Source: Berberis thunbergii
Lineage: Eukaryota; Streptophyta; Magnoliopsida; Ranunculales; Berberidaceae
Assembly (NCBI GenBank): GCA_003290165.1
Contig: QNQO01005820.1
Location: forward strand, 57,795 to 121,794
Length of the DNA stretch: 64,000 bases
Direction of reading: 5' to 3'
The notes under the pieces are model-generated. The model was given only the letters and a program-made list of their open reading frames with translations, was not told the DNA's origin and did no database searches. Positions 11,493 through 23,766 of this stretch are shown piece by piece. Both the position numbers and the translations under genes were made by a program. Every line of letters begins with the position of its first letter. Positions within the stretch are counted from its first letter, which is position 1.

Positions 11493-11571
11493 TCAAAATT
11501 TTTTGCCTAATTCAACTTTTTTTCACCAGTCTTATTGTGTTGTGTAGTACGGAGTCCAATATCCCAGCAAC
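11493..11571 (-). pseudogene. PDIL5-4-like last exon, frameshifted C-terminus
   Basis: After TGATTTCAG the exon reads VAGILDSVLHNTIRLVKK, the last membrane segment of the family. A run of seven A (six expected) then shifts the frame to an early stop. The usual tail with VELGK and a stop is present one frame over, ending at 11493. Confidence 0.88.
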
Positions 11572-11634
11572 CTGAAATCACATGGAAGAACATCAGCAAC
11601 CATCATGCATACACATCAAGAAATACATAAATGC

Positions 11635-11650
11635 ATATATATATATATAT
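11635..11650. repeat. (AT)8 microsatellite
   Basis: Alternating AT run that stands where the end of a pseudogene exon and its splice donor should be. Confidence 0.9.
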
Positions 11651-11707
11651 GGCACACACATTCGTGATGAAATGTGAGAACGACTTCGGAGTTTCTTTTA
11701 CTAGAAT
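11649..11707 (-). pseudogene. PDIL5-4-like exon, SFSHFITNVCA block, 3' end replaced by (AT)n
   Basis: After a TCTGTCAG acceptor the exon reads ILVKETPKSFSHFITNVCA. In the family IIGGVFT and a splice donor follow. Here the sequence turns into an (AT)8 run at + 11635-11650, so about 18 coding bases and the donor are missing. This removes a transmembrane turn and would block splicing. Confidence 0.88.
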
Positions 11708-11802
11708 CTGACAGAAAAAAGGGAGTGAGAAATGAATCAAAGCTGAAAAAAAAAAAAACCCTATTCATCCTTGTTTTAACTATTAGAAACATAACATCTA
11801 AC

Positions 11803-11962
11803 CTGCCTTGGAGATAGCTCAAAGTGAAACTTAGCCGCAGGGATATTTACACTATGCACCAAACTACTGTGTGCTGTGTACTCGTACTCCTCAACCAATT
11901 TATGTTCCCAGCCAGATTTTCCAGACATTACCTGTCTTCACTACTTGAAGGGAATGCTCAAT
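11803..11962 (-). pseudogene. PDIL5-4-like exon, EEYEYTAHSSLV block, 2-base deletion
   Basis: Reads IEHSLQVVKT in the entry frame and, from + position about 11930, MSGKSGWEHKLVEEYEYTAH followed by a block with KFHFELSP in another frame. The two parts are out of register by two bases; length 160 is two short of a whole number of codons. Borders are CTTGTAG and GTTAGA. The match to the family is strong on both sides of the shift. Confidence 0.88.
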
Positions 11963-14900
11963 CTACAAGTTGAAGAAAATTTTGCAGAGTAAGTGAGAAA
12001 TGTTATTTAGTTTTATTGAGCACGAAAAAAAGTCTTAATATACCAAAAAGAGATCAGAAGAATTGTCTTCATTATTTCACAATATTAGTAGTTTGATGAG
12101 GCATCGGAAGGCCACAAATAGGAGGGCAAATTTCTCAAGCATTTGGTCTCACCCATGGATTGAAACATTTGGAAGTGACTCTAACAAGCTATTAGCATTA
12201 ACCTTACAATCTCCTGCAATGAAATTAATTACAGGAACCTTGCATGCAAGGGTTCTTGATGCAGCACAAATTCGCCAGGATCTAGAGTTTAGGCTACAAA
12301 TATTAACAATTTGTCTCGGAAAGGAATTGTATCGTATTTGGAAAGATGGAGTTGGTTGCACACTTAGCAATTCATTGCTGAAAGGAATTGTATAGTATTT
12401 GCAGAGACGGGGTTGGTTGCATACTCTTTCGGGTGTCTTATATTTTCCGTATTTATATTTATTTAAGTTTTCTGCCAGCTTAAGAATTCTGTATTGTGCT
12501 CCCATTTTCTTGTTATATTCCCGACATACTTTTCGCAGGTTTTAGGAACATTCTTTGTTTGTTAATATTTTTTTTTTGGATTTCTTTAGTTTCTATATTA
12601 ATTTTAATACTTTAATTTTCATCACGCATAGGTGCATACCAAAAGGGGAAATAGATTAGAGCAATAGAGGAGGATGCTCTTGCTAGTATCATGTACAACT
12701 TGAAGTTGACAGAGTGGATCATAACTGTACAGCATCCCCTACTTCCCACTAACATAGATTGGATGCATGACAGAAATTATCATTTGATACTCCTTCAAGT
12801 AAGGTGATTCGGGACCTTTAGATTGATGATGACACTTTAGAAGTGTCCAAGAATACTCGTAAATGTTCTCAAATTTACTCCCAAAGTGCACAACAGCCTA
12901 CAAGCATTTCAAGTGTGATACCACCTCAACAAGGCCTTATGGTCGGAGCACAGAAAAGAGGACATGAAGATCTGAATTTCAATCATGAACAAACCTCAAG
13001 CAAAAGATTATGAAATACCAAAATATGTCTAGGATTATAGTATTACTTGGGATCGTGTTTGATTTCAAAGAAAATTCGCCACGGGAAATTACAAAAAAAA
13101 AAAAAAAAAAAAAAAAAAAAGTGGGAAATATTCTCCATCTTGTGGTGGAAGATGATTCTATTTTTGGCAAAACATTTCTTAGCTTTTCCCAAAAGAAAAC
13201 ACTTTTCACAATTTTGGAACAAACCAAGAGGATAGTGATCATAAAGTGCTTGTTCTTCATTCTCTCTACCTCTTTCCTTTCTCTCCCTTCTCATTTTTGG
13301 CAAATTAACTTGAGAAAAATTTCATTGGAATTAAACACACTCTTAGTATTTTATACAAAATATAAACTACCACTGATTGCAAATTTATGGTTATGTGGGA
13401 GCAAAACAATGTGAGAAAAGCAAGCATCTTGTACAAGATACGGGATTGATGATTAGCATGAGGACTTGGATGTCTTATGGGAAGATCGAAGTCTTCATGA
13501 AGGGGAAGATGAAATGGAATTTATGCTTTTGATGAAGATCATAACTAGAAGTTTGACTTTTTGAATACAGTTTATCCATGACTATGTTTATAATGTCATG
13601 GTTTTGCAATTAGAATAAGTGTGTGTGTTACATTATAAAGCTAATGGAATTTGCAAATTTATAGTTTGATTTATATACATCTATTGTTTTGATGTGTTTA
13701 TCTTGTATCACGCATTTTCATTTAAAAACCTTGGTGTAGAGTAATATTATAAATTTGGCAAAATAGGTGTTTTACAAAAAATGGAGCATGTCTCCTTTCC
13801 ACTTATCCTCCAAAACCTGATGCTAATCCCCATTTGATTGACACGTACAAGATTTGTTGATCACAGGTATGTGCTTTCTTCCATAATAACCTCTTTTAAG
13901 AATATATTTTTACAGAGAGCACAGCCTGAGGGATATTGACTTCTTTTGTATCCCAATACTACACCTTTTAGACTTGAGATTATGTGGCACGAGGAAAAAG
14001 ATTTTTATAGAATGGTGGGGGAAAGTTTGGTTCGAATGCAGTGTGTTAGTCATACTGGTTATGTGCTAAAACTCCTGCAAAGATTAATGAGTTTGATCTT
14101 TTAGAAGAGGACAGAAACTTAACAAGACGAATGGCAAAGGAGGTTGAAGGGAAGAGAAGAGCTTTCAAAGCTCCTCGAAAGGAATTTTATTTGCTAGAAA
14201 GGGAAGGGTTGTATCCCATGGGGCAAGAATCAAGAGTTTTGTACGAAACTATTCCACATTGTTGCCAATAGCATATCTCAACATTTAAAGTCACATGTCA
14301 GTTCATTACATATTGGAGATGGAATTATATATCTAAGGTCCTATACGTTTTCTAATGGACTCAGATTGAGCATTTTCTTAAGGTCCAGAGCTTCAGATAA
14401 CGATTTAGTGCAAACAATCCTTTTTCAATGCAATGCAACTCAAAGGCCAACAAAACCCCCTTCTTAAGAATGTAATAAACAGACTAATAAATAGGTAAGC
14501 AGGTGGGGGGAAAATTGACCTGGTAACTTTCTCATCACTCTCTCACCACTAATTCACCATGTTTGATACAGTACGCCACTGAGTGCCACTCGTACTTATA
14601 TTGATATTGCATATAATCACTTGGTAAAAGTCTTGTAAACAACTAACAACTATACGGACACAGGTATCGGCATCCGATGCAGATATGAGGTGTGACATTT
14701 TGGTAAAATAAAAAACACACGGGATACGCTGGGGACACTACTGTACATTTTAGCAGTTATTTACTTTTTCAGCCATAATTTTTTAATTATTAGTTAAATT
14801 CGTTCACTTGGATAAATATTCATGTACAACTAACTTCCCAAAAATACTTGTAACCAAGGTTGTCAAATCCCTATCAGACTGTAAATCATAATAGAAATAG

Positions 14901-17315
14901 GAGAAACCGATTCGGGATTCAAATCAGAAATCATAAGATTTATAGCAACAATTGAGTTGGTTGAGAATGAGAAACATATTGGAAGCAAGCTACATATAAA
15001 GTAGTCGTAGAAGACAAAGGGAGACTCTTTTGTATTGGAACTCTGCATTGTAGAATATGAAAAGAAATTTTAGTTGTGTCCGTCATATCCACCTTATTTT
15101 AGAGGAACGCTGAGAAATCATAACGTTTTGAGAAGCAAAATACTTTAAAAGTGTTTAGAAACCTAAAGAAGTCTGTCCAAAATGTTTTCTTGTAGACTCA
15201 GCGACACAACACTGCACGTAATTCATCATCTTTTTGGGTTATTGGCTTTGTCAGATTTGATAAAAAAACAACTAAGAACAAACAAGTTTAGAGTCTCAAA
15301 CTAGATCTAGAGCTTCATCTTCTTTATCTTTGTTTGGAAAAGAATTTATGTTTACAAGAACAAACAACTAAGAACAAACAAGTTTAGAGTCTTATTTATG
15401 TTTACAAGAGAACTTACGAGTTGCAAATCATTGGGATTTAAACGAGTCAAACAACTGAATTATACGAGTTTTGATTTTCACAAGTCACTGAGTCGAGTCC
15501 ACTCATTTGGTATGCAAGGCAACTTGACTTGCGAGTTTTAACAACACCTAACATTTGTAAAGAATTGAAACATTTCATAGATATGTGAAAAAGTTGATAG
15601 TCAAAGCATAGTGTCTGATCGGAGTATCCATGTGTGTCAACACGTGTATCGGACCACGAAACATGTGGACATATTTTTTTTTTTTTGGTATGAATAGAAT
15701 ATCCTTTTTAAATAGCTAATTTTTTTTCCTAGTTTTTTATTGTGTTATCTTTATTATTATTAAGGTTACTGCAAATTCAATTACATCTTTCCACCGGTCC
15801 CTCATCTTCCTGTAAACATTGGGGCTTACGGGCAATATGTAACAGAAGATACCATAACTCCTTTTGAGGGAGAAGGTTTGGAGACGGGGGGTCGGTACCT
15901 AATGAACACTACAATGGCAAACACTATGTCCACCGAGAGGCCCTTCCTTTGATTTCACCTGTTTCAGCCTGTGCTTTTATAAATGGCTTCAGCACAAAAT
16001 AGGAAATGGCCGCGCCAACGCATAAACGGTTGGGATTTCACGTTCTCGAAGTTGACAGGGGCTCAGTTCCCATGGTATCGGTTCAGTACAGCGGCAGCTA
16101 CAAAGTTTTCGAAGCCCGGCTATCCATCAATAAAGAATGAGTGCTCAAAAGCACCAGCTAATCCATAGAAATCAGTTGTTTCCAGCCTCTCGACGCAACC
16201 TAGCGAGTTCAAACAAATTGAGTAGATCCAGTCTCCAAATCATAAGTTTATTTAGTCTCACCACTGCTTTCCTTCGCCTATCACTTCCACCCGCACCTTT
16301 TATATAATAGGATATTTGAAGAGACTCATTGCACTCTAATCCCAGCTTATCCTTAAAAAAAACTTGATTTCCTGGCACTAATATCTCCCTCTGTCAAGAT
16401 GATTTCCTTCTCATCTTCATGTTCTTCCTCTTTAAAAAAGTACGGTTCCTCCTCTACAAAGAAACACATGATTGCTATGTACTTTCTCTTTCTCTATATC
16501 ATCTTTTTTTTCTATCTTTGTTTTGGAGCGCGTGTAAACGAGGTGATCTACCTGAGCTATAGCCCTTTTGTTTGTGATAAATATGTTAATTTGTATATAA
16601 TTTCTTGTCAAGATGAAGAAATAAGATTGCAATCCGCTGGTTGAGAGGATAGTAGCTCGGGCTAAGAGCTGGAGAACCCACTCCTTGTCAGCTTATTAAA
16701 TCTCGTTCTTTTACCTTCTTTCATGCGAAAGTTTACCAACTTCTTGATCAATTGTTTTTGCTTACCATCCAAGCCCCACATATAGCAGAGAATTTTCGAG
16801 CAATTGGAAGCCGCTTTCGATGACGAGGTCGAGAATTTGATTCAAACTGTTTCAAATACCCAACATGCATTTTTTTTTTTTTTGCATTGGCCTCTTTCAT
16901 CAACTAATATATATCAACTAGTCCGCCATATTTTTTCTTGATGGAAAGATAACGAGATGGTTCCACGTGCTCTGATTCAGTATTTGGATTTTTATAATTC
17001 TCATCCCTTTCTATTATGCAGTTTCGATCTAGCAGCTAGGTAGCTAGTTTCTTTGTAGGTTTCATTCCTATCCTGCATAAATGAAGCGTTGTTTGAAAAA
17101 TGGTGGGATTTTCCACAACAGATTTTCTAGGATGGCTAGTTAAGCGATGGGGTCCTGCTTAATTAGCATGTGACCTAGTGAATCAATAGCTTTTTCTAGG
17201 GTCTAATTTTAGACAACATTTTTATCATTTGTGTGCTCTATATGGAGTATCAAGAATTTCATGGAAAAGCATGGAGAAACAACTATTTAATTTTTAAGAT
17301 ACTTTCTGAACTTAC
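11963..17315. other. Pseudogene intron, mostly unassigned AT-rich DNA
   Basis: Holds a partial 45-bp direct duplication (12320-12364 and 12381-12425, period 61), an A28 tract (13093-13120), and scattered short frames without recognised domains (12063-12395; 13920-14270; 15780-16170). Sequence near 14650-14720 and 15600-15670 (ACGGACACAGGTATCGGCAT and similar) recalls ends of dispersed repeats but has no paired ends that I can see. Confidence 0.5.
13093..13120. repeat. A28 homopolymer
   Basis: A run of 28 A. It produces lysine-rich (+) and phenylalanine-rich (-) spurious frames. It could be the tail of a retroposed sequence, but no body could be recognised upstream. Confidence 0.85.
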
Positions 17316-17540
17316 AGTAACATTTGCAGTCGCAACATCCTTGTTTGTTATGTATTCTCGACCATTCAAACGATCGATGCTTGCCCCAAAATAAGGTGTC
17401 AATTGTTTAATTTCAGACATCGCCCTCGGGGTAATCTTCTTTCAAAATGAAAGATGATAGATGACATGTGAGATGTTCATTTGAAAAGCATCAAAAGAGT
17501 GGGCACCAGAACGAGCAGAGATAACAAGATTTCCAGGAAC
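17316..17540 (-). pseudogene. PDIL5-4-like exon, ERV domain core, with an in-frame stop
   Basis: A 225-base exon of 75 codons. It contains VPGNLVISARSGAHSFDAFQ, NISHV, HLSF and DRLNG blocks of the COPII-coated ERV domain. Codon 33 is TGA (+ positions 17442-17444) where the family has glycine in SFGKK. All other codons are open and both borders (GTACAG, GTAAGT) are good, so this is a point-mutation stop. Confidence 0.9.
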
Positions 17541-17879
17541 CTGTACCCACACGAAGGAAACCAATGATCACATTAACTAAATTCAATAATAATAATTAAA
17601 ATCACAAGTACAGGTAAAGAACTTGTGAAATATATGCTTGCAGCTGCACTTTTCTTAATGCAAACAATATCAGTTTTCTGAGATGAATTTAAATGTATCA
17701 CAGGTTTCAGGTTCATCAAGAAGTCCACGTACACCAAAACACAGGAAAGAATGATTTACATAAAGATCAAGTGGAACAGTGCTGTTAATTACATATGCAA
17801 TGGTTATCCAACAGAAAGGTCATTTTAAGTAAATTCATCGACAAAGACCTAAAATATTTAAATACAGGACAAGTCTTAC

Positions 17880-18023
17880 CTTCTTTACACGCACAAAGCC
17901 TTCGATTCTACATCCCCCTGTCAATGGTGCAGGTCTCTTGATATCATCTTTCTTGCCAGATTTGTCCTCCAACGCAACTTTACAAGACTCCAAGGGAACA
18001 GGTGCAACCAAAGCGTCCATTGT
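17880..18023 (-). pseudogene. PDIL5-4-like exon, GGCRIEGFVRVKK block
   Basis: A 144-base exon, 48 codons in phase 0, with TMDALVAPVPLES near its start and GGCRIEGFVRVKK at its end. The latter is the hallmark that links the thioredoxin part to the COPII-coated ERV domain. Borders are TTTGCAG and GTAAGA. Intact. Confidence 0.9.
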
Positions 18024-18214
18024 CTGCAAATGGAAATTTAAGATTCTACAGTTATATAGCTTGGCTAAAGGCCTGCTGATTAGCATATGGAGTTTTGAAT
18101 GCTTAAATCATGTATAAGCTTGCATAAACTGTAGCTCATAGTGTGGTGCTATTCACAGAAGAAATTATCACACTTGACACATTAAATAGTTCTGCCAAAC
18201 AAGTATAGACATAC

Positions 18215-18281
18215 CGCAACCAGGGTTTCGGTGTCTCGATCTTCATAGTAAGATTCATGATCGTGGTGTCCATGATCCTCC
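18215..18281 (-). pseudogene. PDIL5-4-like exon, HGHHDHESYY block
   Basis: A 67-base exon reading EDHGHHDHESYYEDRDTETL, then VA, between GATGTAG and GTATGT borders. It matches the histidine-rich DDHGHHDHESYYGDRDT block at the end of the thioredoxin domain. Intact. Confidence 0.88.
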
Positions 18282-18841
18282 CTACATCAGAAACTAGTTG
18301 GAACAAATATGCATATGCATCATGGTAGCATCTTAATGTCAAATAGTTTTAAATAGAAGGGATACAGTTAGAACAGACGAGCTAGCTATGCCAAAAAAGA
18401 AAATATGACCAATTAAGATAGAAGAAACCACACTTCAAAAACACACATACCAAAAATTGAATTGATCAGGTGCAGTAGAAAATAACATGTAGATGGATTA
18501 ATTAAGATGAAAACGAAAGAAAAGGAAACTAGTTTGTTCACATTCACAAGAACTGTGGTATTGAGATTACAATCAGAACTCCCAAATATTGCTTACAGAA
18601 AGACTAAAAGATACCCTCCTTATTACTAGAAGCACCTAATAATATAGCACATTCTAAATACCATCATCCTCCCCCGGTAGTGAAGATACGCAGTCAATAA
18701 CTCTAGATCCATGGAAGATAATAGCTGGTACAAACTCTACAAGTTACCAGACATAGGACGCCCTTCCATTAGACCAAGAAGCGGCTAGGAACATTATCAA
18801 AAGGATTAACATCGGAACTCCATTAAGATACATTCACTCGA
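18282..18841. other. Intron sequence next to a gypsy fragment
   Basis: AT-rich. The right part (from about 18660) may belong to the 3' non-coding part of the gypsy fragment. No coding signal seen. Confidence 0.4.
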
Positions 18842-20440
18842 TCAGTCCACATGAAGGGGTGGCTGGGAGCTAGCAACTGAAAGTGGGTTAGGAGAGACAT
18901 CACAGCGAAAAGGGGGCAAATCAGCAACGCTGATTGTGCAGCGCATCCGAAAACTTTCTGGAAAAATGACCTCATATTCATTGTTGTTGATCTTTCTGAC
19001 AATAGGAAAAGGTCCAATACATCGCGTTATGTGTTTCAAACCCTTCATGTCTGCCATTGTCATTTTTAAAAGACCATAACGAAGTCACCTGGCTCAAAAG
19101 AAACGTATCGCTTATGGTAGTCGACAACAGTCTTCTGCTTCGCATATACATTGGTTAAGCGTTATCGAACCTGCTGGTGGATTGAAGTCATCTGCTCAAC
19201 CTTAACATTTGTATCAATGCTCACCAAACGAGCCACTGGCACTAAATCCATAGGAACAGAAGAGGAAAAGCCATGCACAATCTGGAATGGAGAATGACAC
19301 ATTCACCCTGTTGACAATGTTATTATAAACAAACTTCGCATGAGGTAAAACTGTTGACCAAGAGTGACCATGTTCCGTCACCAAACAATGCAAATGACCA
19401 TCCAGACTCAGTCTGCCCATCAGTCTGTAGGTAAAATGCAGTGGAAAACTTTTAACGAATAATGTAAACGCTGTCACAAAATATTGTAATACTGCCTTGT
19501 AAAGTTAGCATCACGGTTCAAAACAATGCTCATGGGCACTCCATTAAGGCGCACCACCTACCTGAAATATAAATTAGCCACGTGGTGCATCATTAACCTT
19601 TCTGCAAGGTATAAAGTAAGTCATCTTCGAAAAACGATCAACCACAATAAATACAGAATTATAACCCCCGAGATGTAGGAAAATTGGACACAAAATCCAT
19701 AGAAGCATCCAACCATGGCCTCTCAGGTATAGGCAACGGCATGTACAAGCCAGCATTTAAAGAATGTCTTGTAGTAGTCTGACAAACATAACACTTCCGC
19801 ACAAAATTGTTACCATCAGTGCACATCATAGGCCAGACATAACATTCTCGTAATAAGAAAGCACGATACCAACTCCAAAATGACCGACTAACCCACCACT
19901 ATGAAATTCAATAATTAATTTACCTCTAGTTGGATAAGCAAGGATACATATAAATTTTCCACAAGACAAGAAGTTGTCTTGCAATAAAAAGTACTGAGTG
20001 GTGCCACCTGACATGCATGACAAATATTACCAAAAAATGGATCTGACCCATATAAGGATGGTAACTCATCAAAGCCTGCAACTGATGCTCGAAGCACCAC
20101 CAAACAATCTGCTCGCCTGCTGAGCGCATCAGCTAGACGGTTTTGTGAACTGAGAACACGTTTCAAGTATAAGGTGAAGTTATGGATTTCATTAACCTAT
20201 TTACTAATCCTACTACTCACATTCCTCATGATCAGAATGAATCACAAATTCCCGATAAAGAAGATAATGTTTTCAATGACGAAGGGCTTGCACAATAGCA
20301 AATAATTCAGTATCATATGTTGAGTACTTCAACTGCATTATGTAACTTCCACTGTTAAAAAGCAGCAGGGTGGCCTTCCTGTAACAAGACAGCACAAGCA
20401 ATGTGTGTTGTGAGGGACATAGACACGATATGCCGACTCG
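18842..20440 (-). mobile_element. Ty3/gypsy retrotransposon fragment (RNase H end and integrase)
   Basis: Broken - strand frames read, from high to low coordinate, an RNase H end (NRLADALSRRA, 20166 downwards), the zinc-finger/integrase entry (ELHSGGLVGHFG-like, near 19880), the integrase core ([18 protein letters not shown], near 19640; HGHSWSTVLPHAKFVYN, near 19360) and the C-terminal GPFPIVRKINNNEYEV with SVADLPPF (near 18900-19020). This is the order in Ty3/gypsy chromovirus-like pol. Every domain is in a different frame, so it is long dead. LTRs were not recognised. Confidence 0.8.
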
Positions 20441-21781
20441 ACAGTTTTTCATAAATTAGAACTCGGAGACAAGCCATACTTTTTTTTTATAGAAGTCATT
20501 TGAACATAAACAATAATCTAATAAAGAAAGAACTGAAGTAAAAAATAACAAGTATGAACATGAAAATGAAAATGAAGCACAAATTGTGTTGGATAAGGGT
20601 AAAAACCTGTATAAAATCCTCCATTGCCAAAGCCGACTTAAACTTCCAATCAAGCCCATGATAAAACCTGTAAGCAATCTGGCGCTAGTGGTTTGGCTCT
20701 CATGTTGAGCACTCCAAGTTCTATTGTACACTCATGTATTGTTTGTCTTCCCTATACCAGTTTTAAAGTCCAAAATAAGTCATGCTCATAATGCAAATGA
20801 ATGAATATGGAGAACATCAAGGCCCTCATAACATCCCAAGTAGTGATCAAGTACCCACCTGTCATACTCATCCTTCCACAAAAGGCTTGCATCCCTTTAA
20901 CTTTATTGTAACTAATCTCACTGCTTTTATCCCATCCATATTGTTCAATTCCGAAATTCAATCTCTTTCTAAAGCCCAATCCACAAAAGCGTCTAGAAGC
21001 TCATGGCAATCATTTTGTAGAGTATTTCTAATTTCAAAACATGCATCATTTTTTCTATCCATGGCTTCCAAGAAGCAATCAAACTATTGACTTAATTTCT
21101 TTCCAAACTTCTCATTTACCTAAAGTTTCGAATTTGTTGCATTTGAAGATTTGGATGGCGTCCCCTGCCTTACCACACCCTCTTCCTTGTGGGGCTACAT
21201 CAAACGTTGTCTTCTTGGTGTCCTCAAGAGGTTTAGGTTTGGTTATTGTTCTTCTTACCATCGATTTACTTATTATGTCTTGCCCATATTATCAAATAGA
21301 TTTTCTGCAGCCACATGTGGTGAGTGAATAGAGACTCCTTAAATTGTGCATCCAACCCTTTCGTTGTATCCAACGTATGTATGGTTGGTGATGTTTTCTA
21401 CTTTGTTGAGGGTGGTTGGTGATTTGTGGTTGCTAGTAGTGATGTAAAAAATTAGGGAATAACCAACGACGTGAAAATTGGTCAAAAACAGGTTAATTGA
21501 TAGTGGGGAAAGTGAACAGTTGTTGAGGGGGCGGGTTGAAGCGTGTGGTGTCATGTAAGGCTTTAGATCTTGCCTTATGGAGTGGATGGGGTGGTGGGGA
21601 AAGAGGCATGAAGCTCAGTAACAAACATAGGTAAACCAGAAAAGTTTATGTTGGTGAAAGGCGGTCTCGCAGAAGGGACGGAAAGGGTGGAATGCGATGT
21701 GGGTTGTTGGCCCAACCGGTGCGCCCAATGTGTGCAACACCCGTTGAAGAACGGCAGCTCCACTGAAATGTTGATCTACGT
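20441..21781. other. Unassigned intron region, possible further gypsy (gag) debris
   Basis: A - strand frame near 20850-21050 contains EIRNTLQ and VRLVTIKLKG, the second resembling a gypsy gag block; this is a weak match. The rest shows no clear domain. A hAT element starts at 21782. Confidence 0.3.
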
Positions 21782-22574
21782 TAGTGTTCTAAAAAGTGGC
21801 CTAGGCATTAGAGAAACGCCCAGATTAATTGTTGGGCGGGGTGAAAAATCGGATAGGCGCCTAGGTGGATCTGGGCGGGTTTTTTTTTCCTGGTTGCAAA
21901 AATTTATGTAAACAAGGAGTTGAGATTGATTGTTCTCAGGCCGATGAAAGGATGCTGAGACTAATTTGAATAAGGCTGATTGTATTCTTATTTTATTTTT
22001 CTTTCCCCTTTTTTGAAAAGAAACAATTTAATTATTTTTTATTCAGTATATGTCTGATGTAGCAAAGGATGATAAGGCTGATTGTATTCTTATTTTATTT
22101 TTCTTTCCCCTTTTTTGAAAAGAAACAATTTAATTATTTTTTATTCAGTATATGTCTGATGTAGCAAAGGATGATTACTTAATGAAATTCTCAAAAGATT
22201 AGCTGATACCAATTTTAATAATGTAAATTTTATCAAACATGATTGAGGTCATTCATGCAATTTGAAGAAAAATAAAAGAGTGAGTTTGGATATTTGTCCA
22301 CAAATTCAACTTTGTATAAAGTACCCATCATGACCAACTCAATTATTTAAGTTTTGAAAAATTTTGTTCATGATTGTTAATTTTTCATGTTTATAAATTT
22401 TGCATATGTATCTTGGCATTAAATTAATTGTAATTGATAAGGTATTATACTTAACTTTTGTAAATTATTAAAGTTATAATACACAACTTAAAACCGCCTA
22501 GGCGCCCACCTAGGCCCTGAGCGCTAGGCACCTGCTCGCCGCCCACCCACTACCTAATGCTTTTTAGAACACTG
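21782..22574. mobile_element. Non-autonomous hAT element with an internal tandem duplication
   Basis: The ends are TAGTGTTCTAAAAAG and, on the other strand, CAGTGTTCTAAAAAG. They are flanked by ATCTACGT (21774-21781) and ATCTATGT (22575-22582), an 8-bp target duplication with one mismatch. Both subterminal regions are rich in GCCTAGGC/GGCGCCTAGG palindromes. The middle holds a 102-bp unit in two near-identical tandem copies (21971-22174). No transposase. Confidence 0.85.
21971..22174. repeat. Two tandem copies of a 102-bp unit inside the hAT element
   Basis: The unit beginning TAAGGCTGATTGTATTCTTA recurs after exactly 102 bases with no difference visible by eye, ending in GTAGCAAAGGATGA in both copies. 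Near-identity implies a recent duplication. Confidence 0.9.
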
Positions 22575-23500
22575 ATCTATGTTGAGGTAAATGTTGCATG
22601 CCTGGTCGTCAGCAACATTAGTAGTGTTGGCCATCTCTGCTGTCCTTGGCCCTAGTTCCTTTCAACTTGATAGGAACTACAATCTCTCAATTTTGCATTC
22701 AATGCCTATTCTCTTTGCTTTTGACTCTCTTCAACCTCCTTCAATGTTCTCTCTGCTTCTTCTTTGGTTATATTTTCTCTCTTTGACTGTCTCCACTCTT
22801 CATCTTAAACTACCCAGGCTTCCTCCGAAGTCTCTCTTGATGTAGCAGTCCTGAATGTTTGTGCATCAAGTCTTTCTCTATTTTGACCATTTTTTCCACT
22901 TTCACTTTTGCATACTTTTTTTTATTTGGTCTCCACAACCATAGATGATAGAACAAAACTTGGTTTCACTTTGAACAGTAAATTACAATAAATGAAATGA
23001 AAACAAAGGAATAAAGACAAACTTAAATAATAATCTCAATGGAGTTTCATTTCATTCAAAGCTCCCTACAACAATGGCCCTTAGGCCTTGTTTACAACTA
23101 AACTTTGCTTGGTGCCCAAGCATCTCAAACCTTAATTTCTATTGGGGCCTTAAACCTCAGATTGCCATTGGCTTATGAGGCCGGACCCAACATTGAATAA
23201 AAATAATTTAAATAAATCCAAAATTCAATCAAAATAAATTGGTAGTGGTGCCGAATAATTCCTATTACCATCAGAGAGTGTTCATGGGGAAAAGTCAGAT
23301 ATGGCACATGAATGTCTAGCCGTAAAATGGATGTTATGGCATTGGGGAAACAATACTGGGAGTGGTTAAAAAGTACCGTTTAGAATTGCATATTTAATTG
23401 TCACAACCATAAACAACTTGCAAAAAGAATCCAATTTCAATAAAATCTGATTTTACATGAGTAATAAAAAGATAACTATGATCTGTAGATTGGAGTCTAC
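22575..23500. other. Unassigned intron sequence
   Basis: AT-rich with a short + frame at 22591-22845 lacking known domains. No transposon ends recognised apart from the preceding hAT target copy. Confidence 0.4.
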
Positions 23501-23575
23501 CTCTTGCATAATTCACCCTCTACAGTGCAATCAACCTTGGCCAAGAGAATCCGCCCATCAAATTCCAGATCATAT
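23501..23575 (-). pseudogene. PDIL5-4-like exon, VDCT block of the thioredoxin domain
   Basis: A 75-base exon reading YDLEFDGRILLAKVDCT, then VEGELCKR, between TTTCAG and GTAGAC borders. It matches YDPE.DGRILLAKVDCTEE..LC of the family. It begins in the phase left by the exon at 23726. The following exon (GYPSIRIF) was not found. Confidence 0.88.
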
Positions 23576-23725
23576 CTGAAAAAATTCCATAGTGCTATAA
23601 TTAGTATATCTTTCCCCTACTTGATACATTAACTTCTATCAGATTCTATCATCAAATACCTTCAAATTTCATCATTTTGTACATAAAGTTTAGCATTCAG
23701 AAATAATGAGAATGATTAGAAGTAC

Positions 23726-23766
23726 CTTTCCCTAATTATTTTTGCCGTCTTCTCCCATGAAGATTT
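23726..23766 (-). pseudogene. PDIL5-4-like exon, SWEK block
   Basis: A 41-base exon reading KSSWEKTAKIIRER between an ATCTGAG acceptor and a GTACTT donor. It matches KPSWEKAAKIIKER that follows WSNRL in the family and joins in phase 0. It lies 11.5 kb from the preceding exon; that intron holds the non-coding LTR element, two SINEs and a LINE fragment. Confidence 0.8.

Noticed and set aside
13010..13414. Lysine- or phenylalanine-rich frames
   Set aside because: They come from the A28 homopolymer and its complement, with no domain on either side.
15983..16168. Short + frame starting [12 protein letters not shown]
   Set aside because: No recognised domain, stops on both sides and no supporting splice or promoter signals; possibly debris of an unknown gene.
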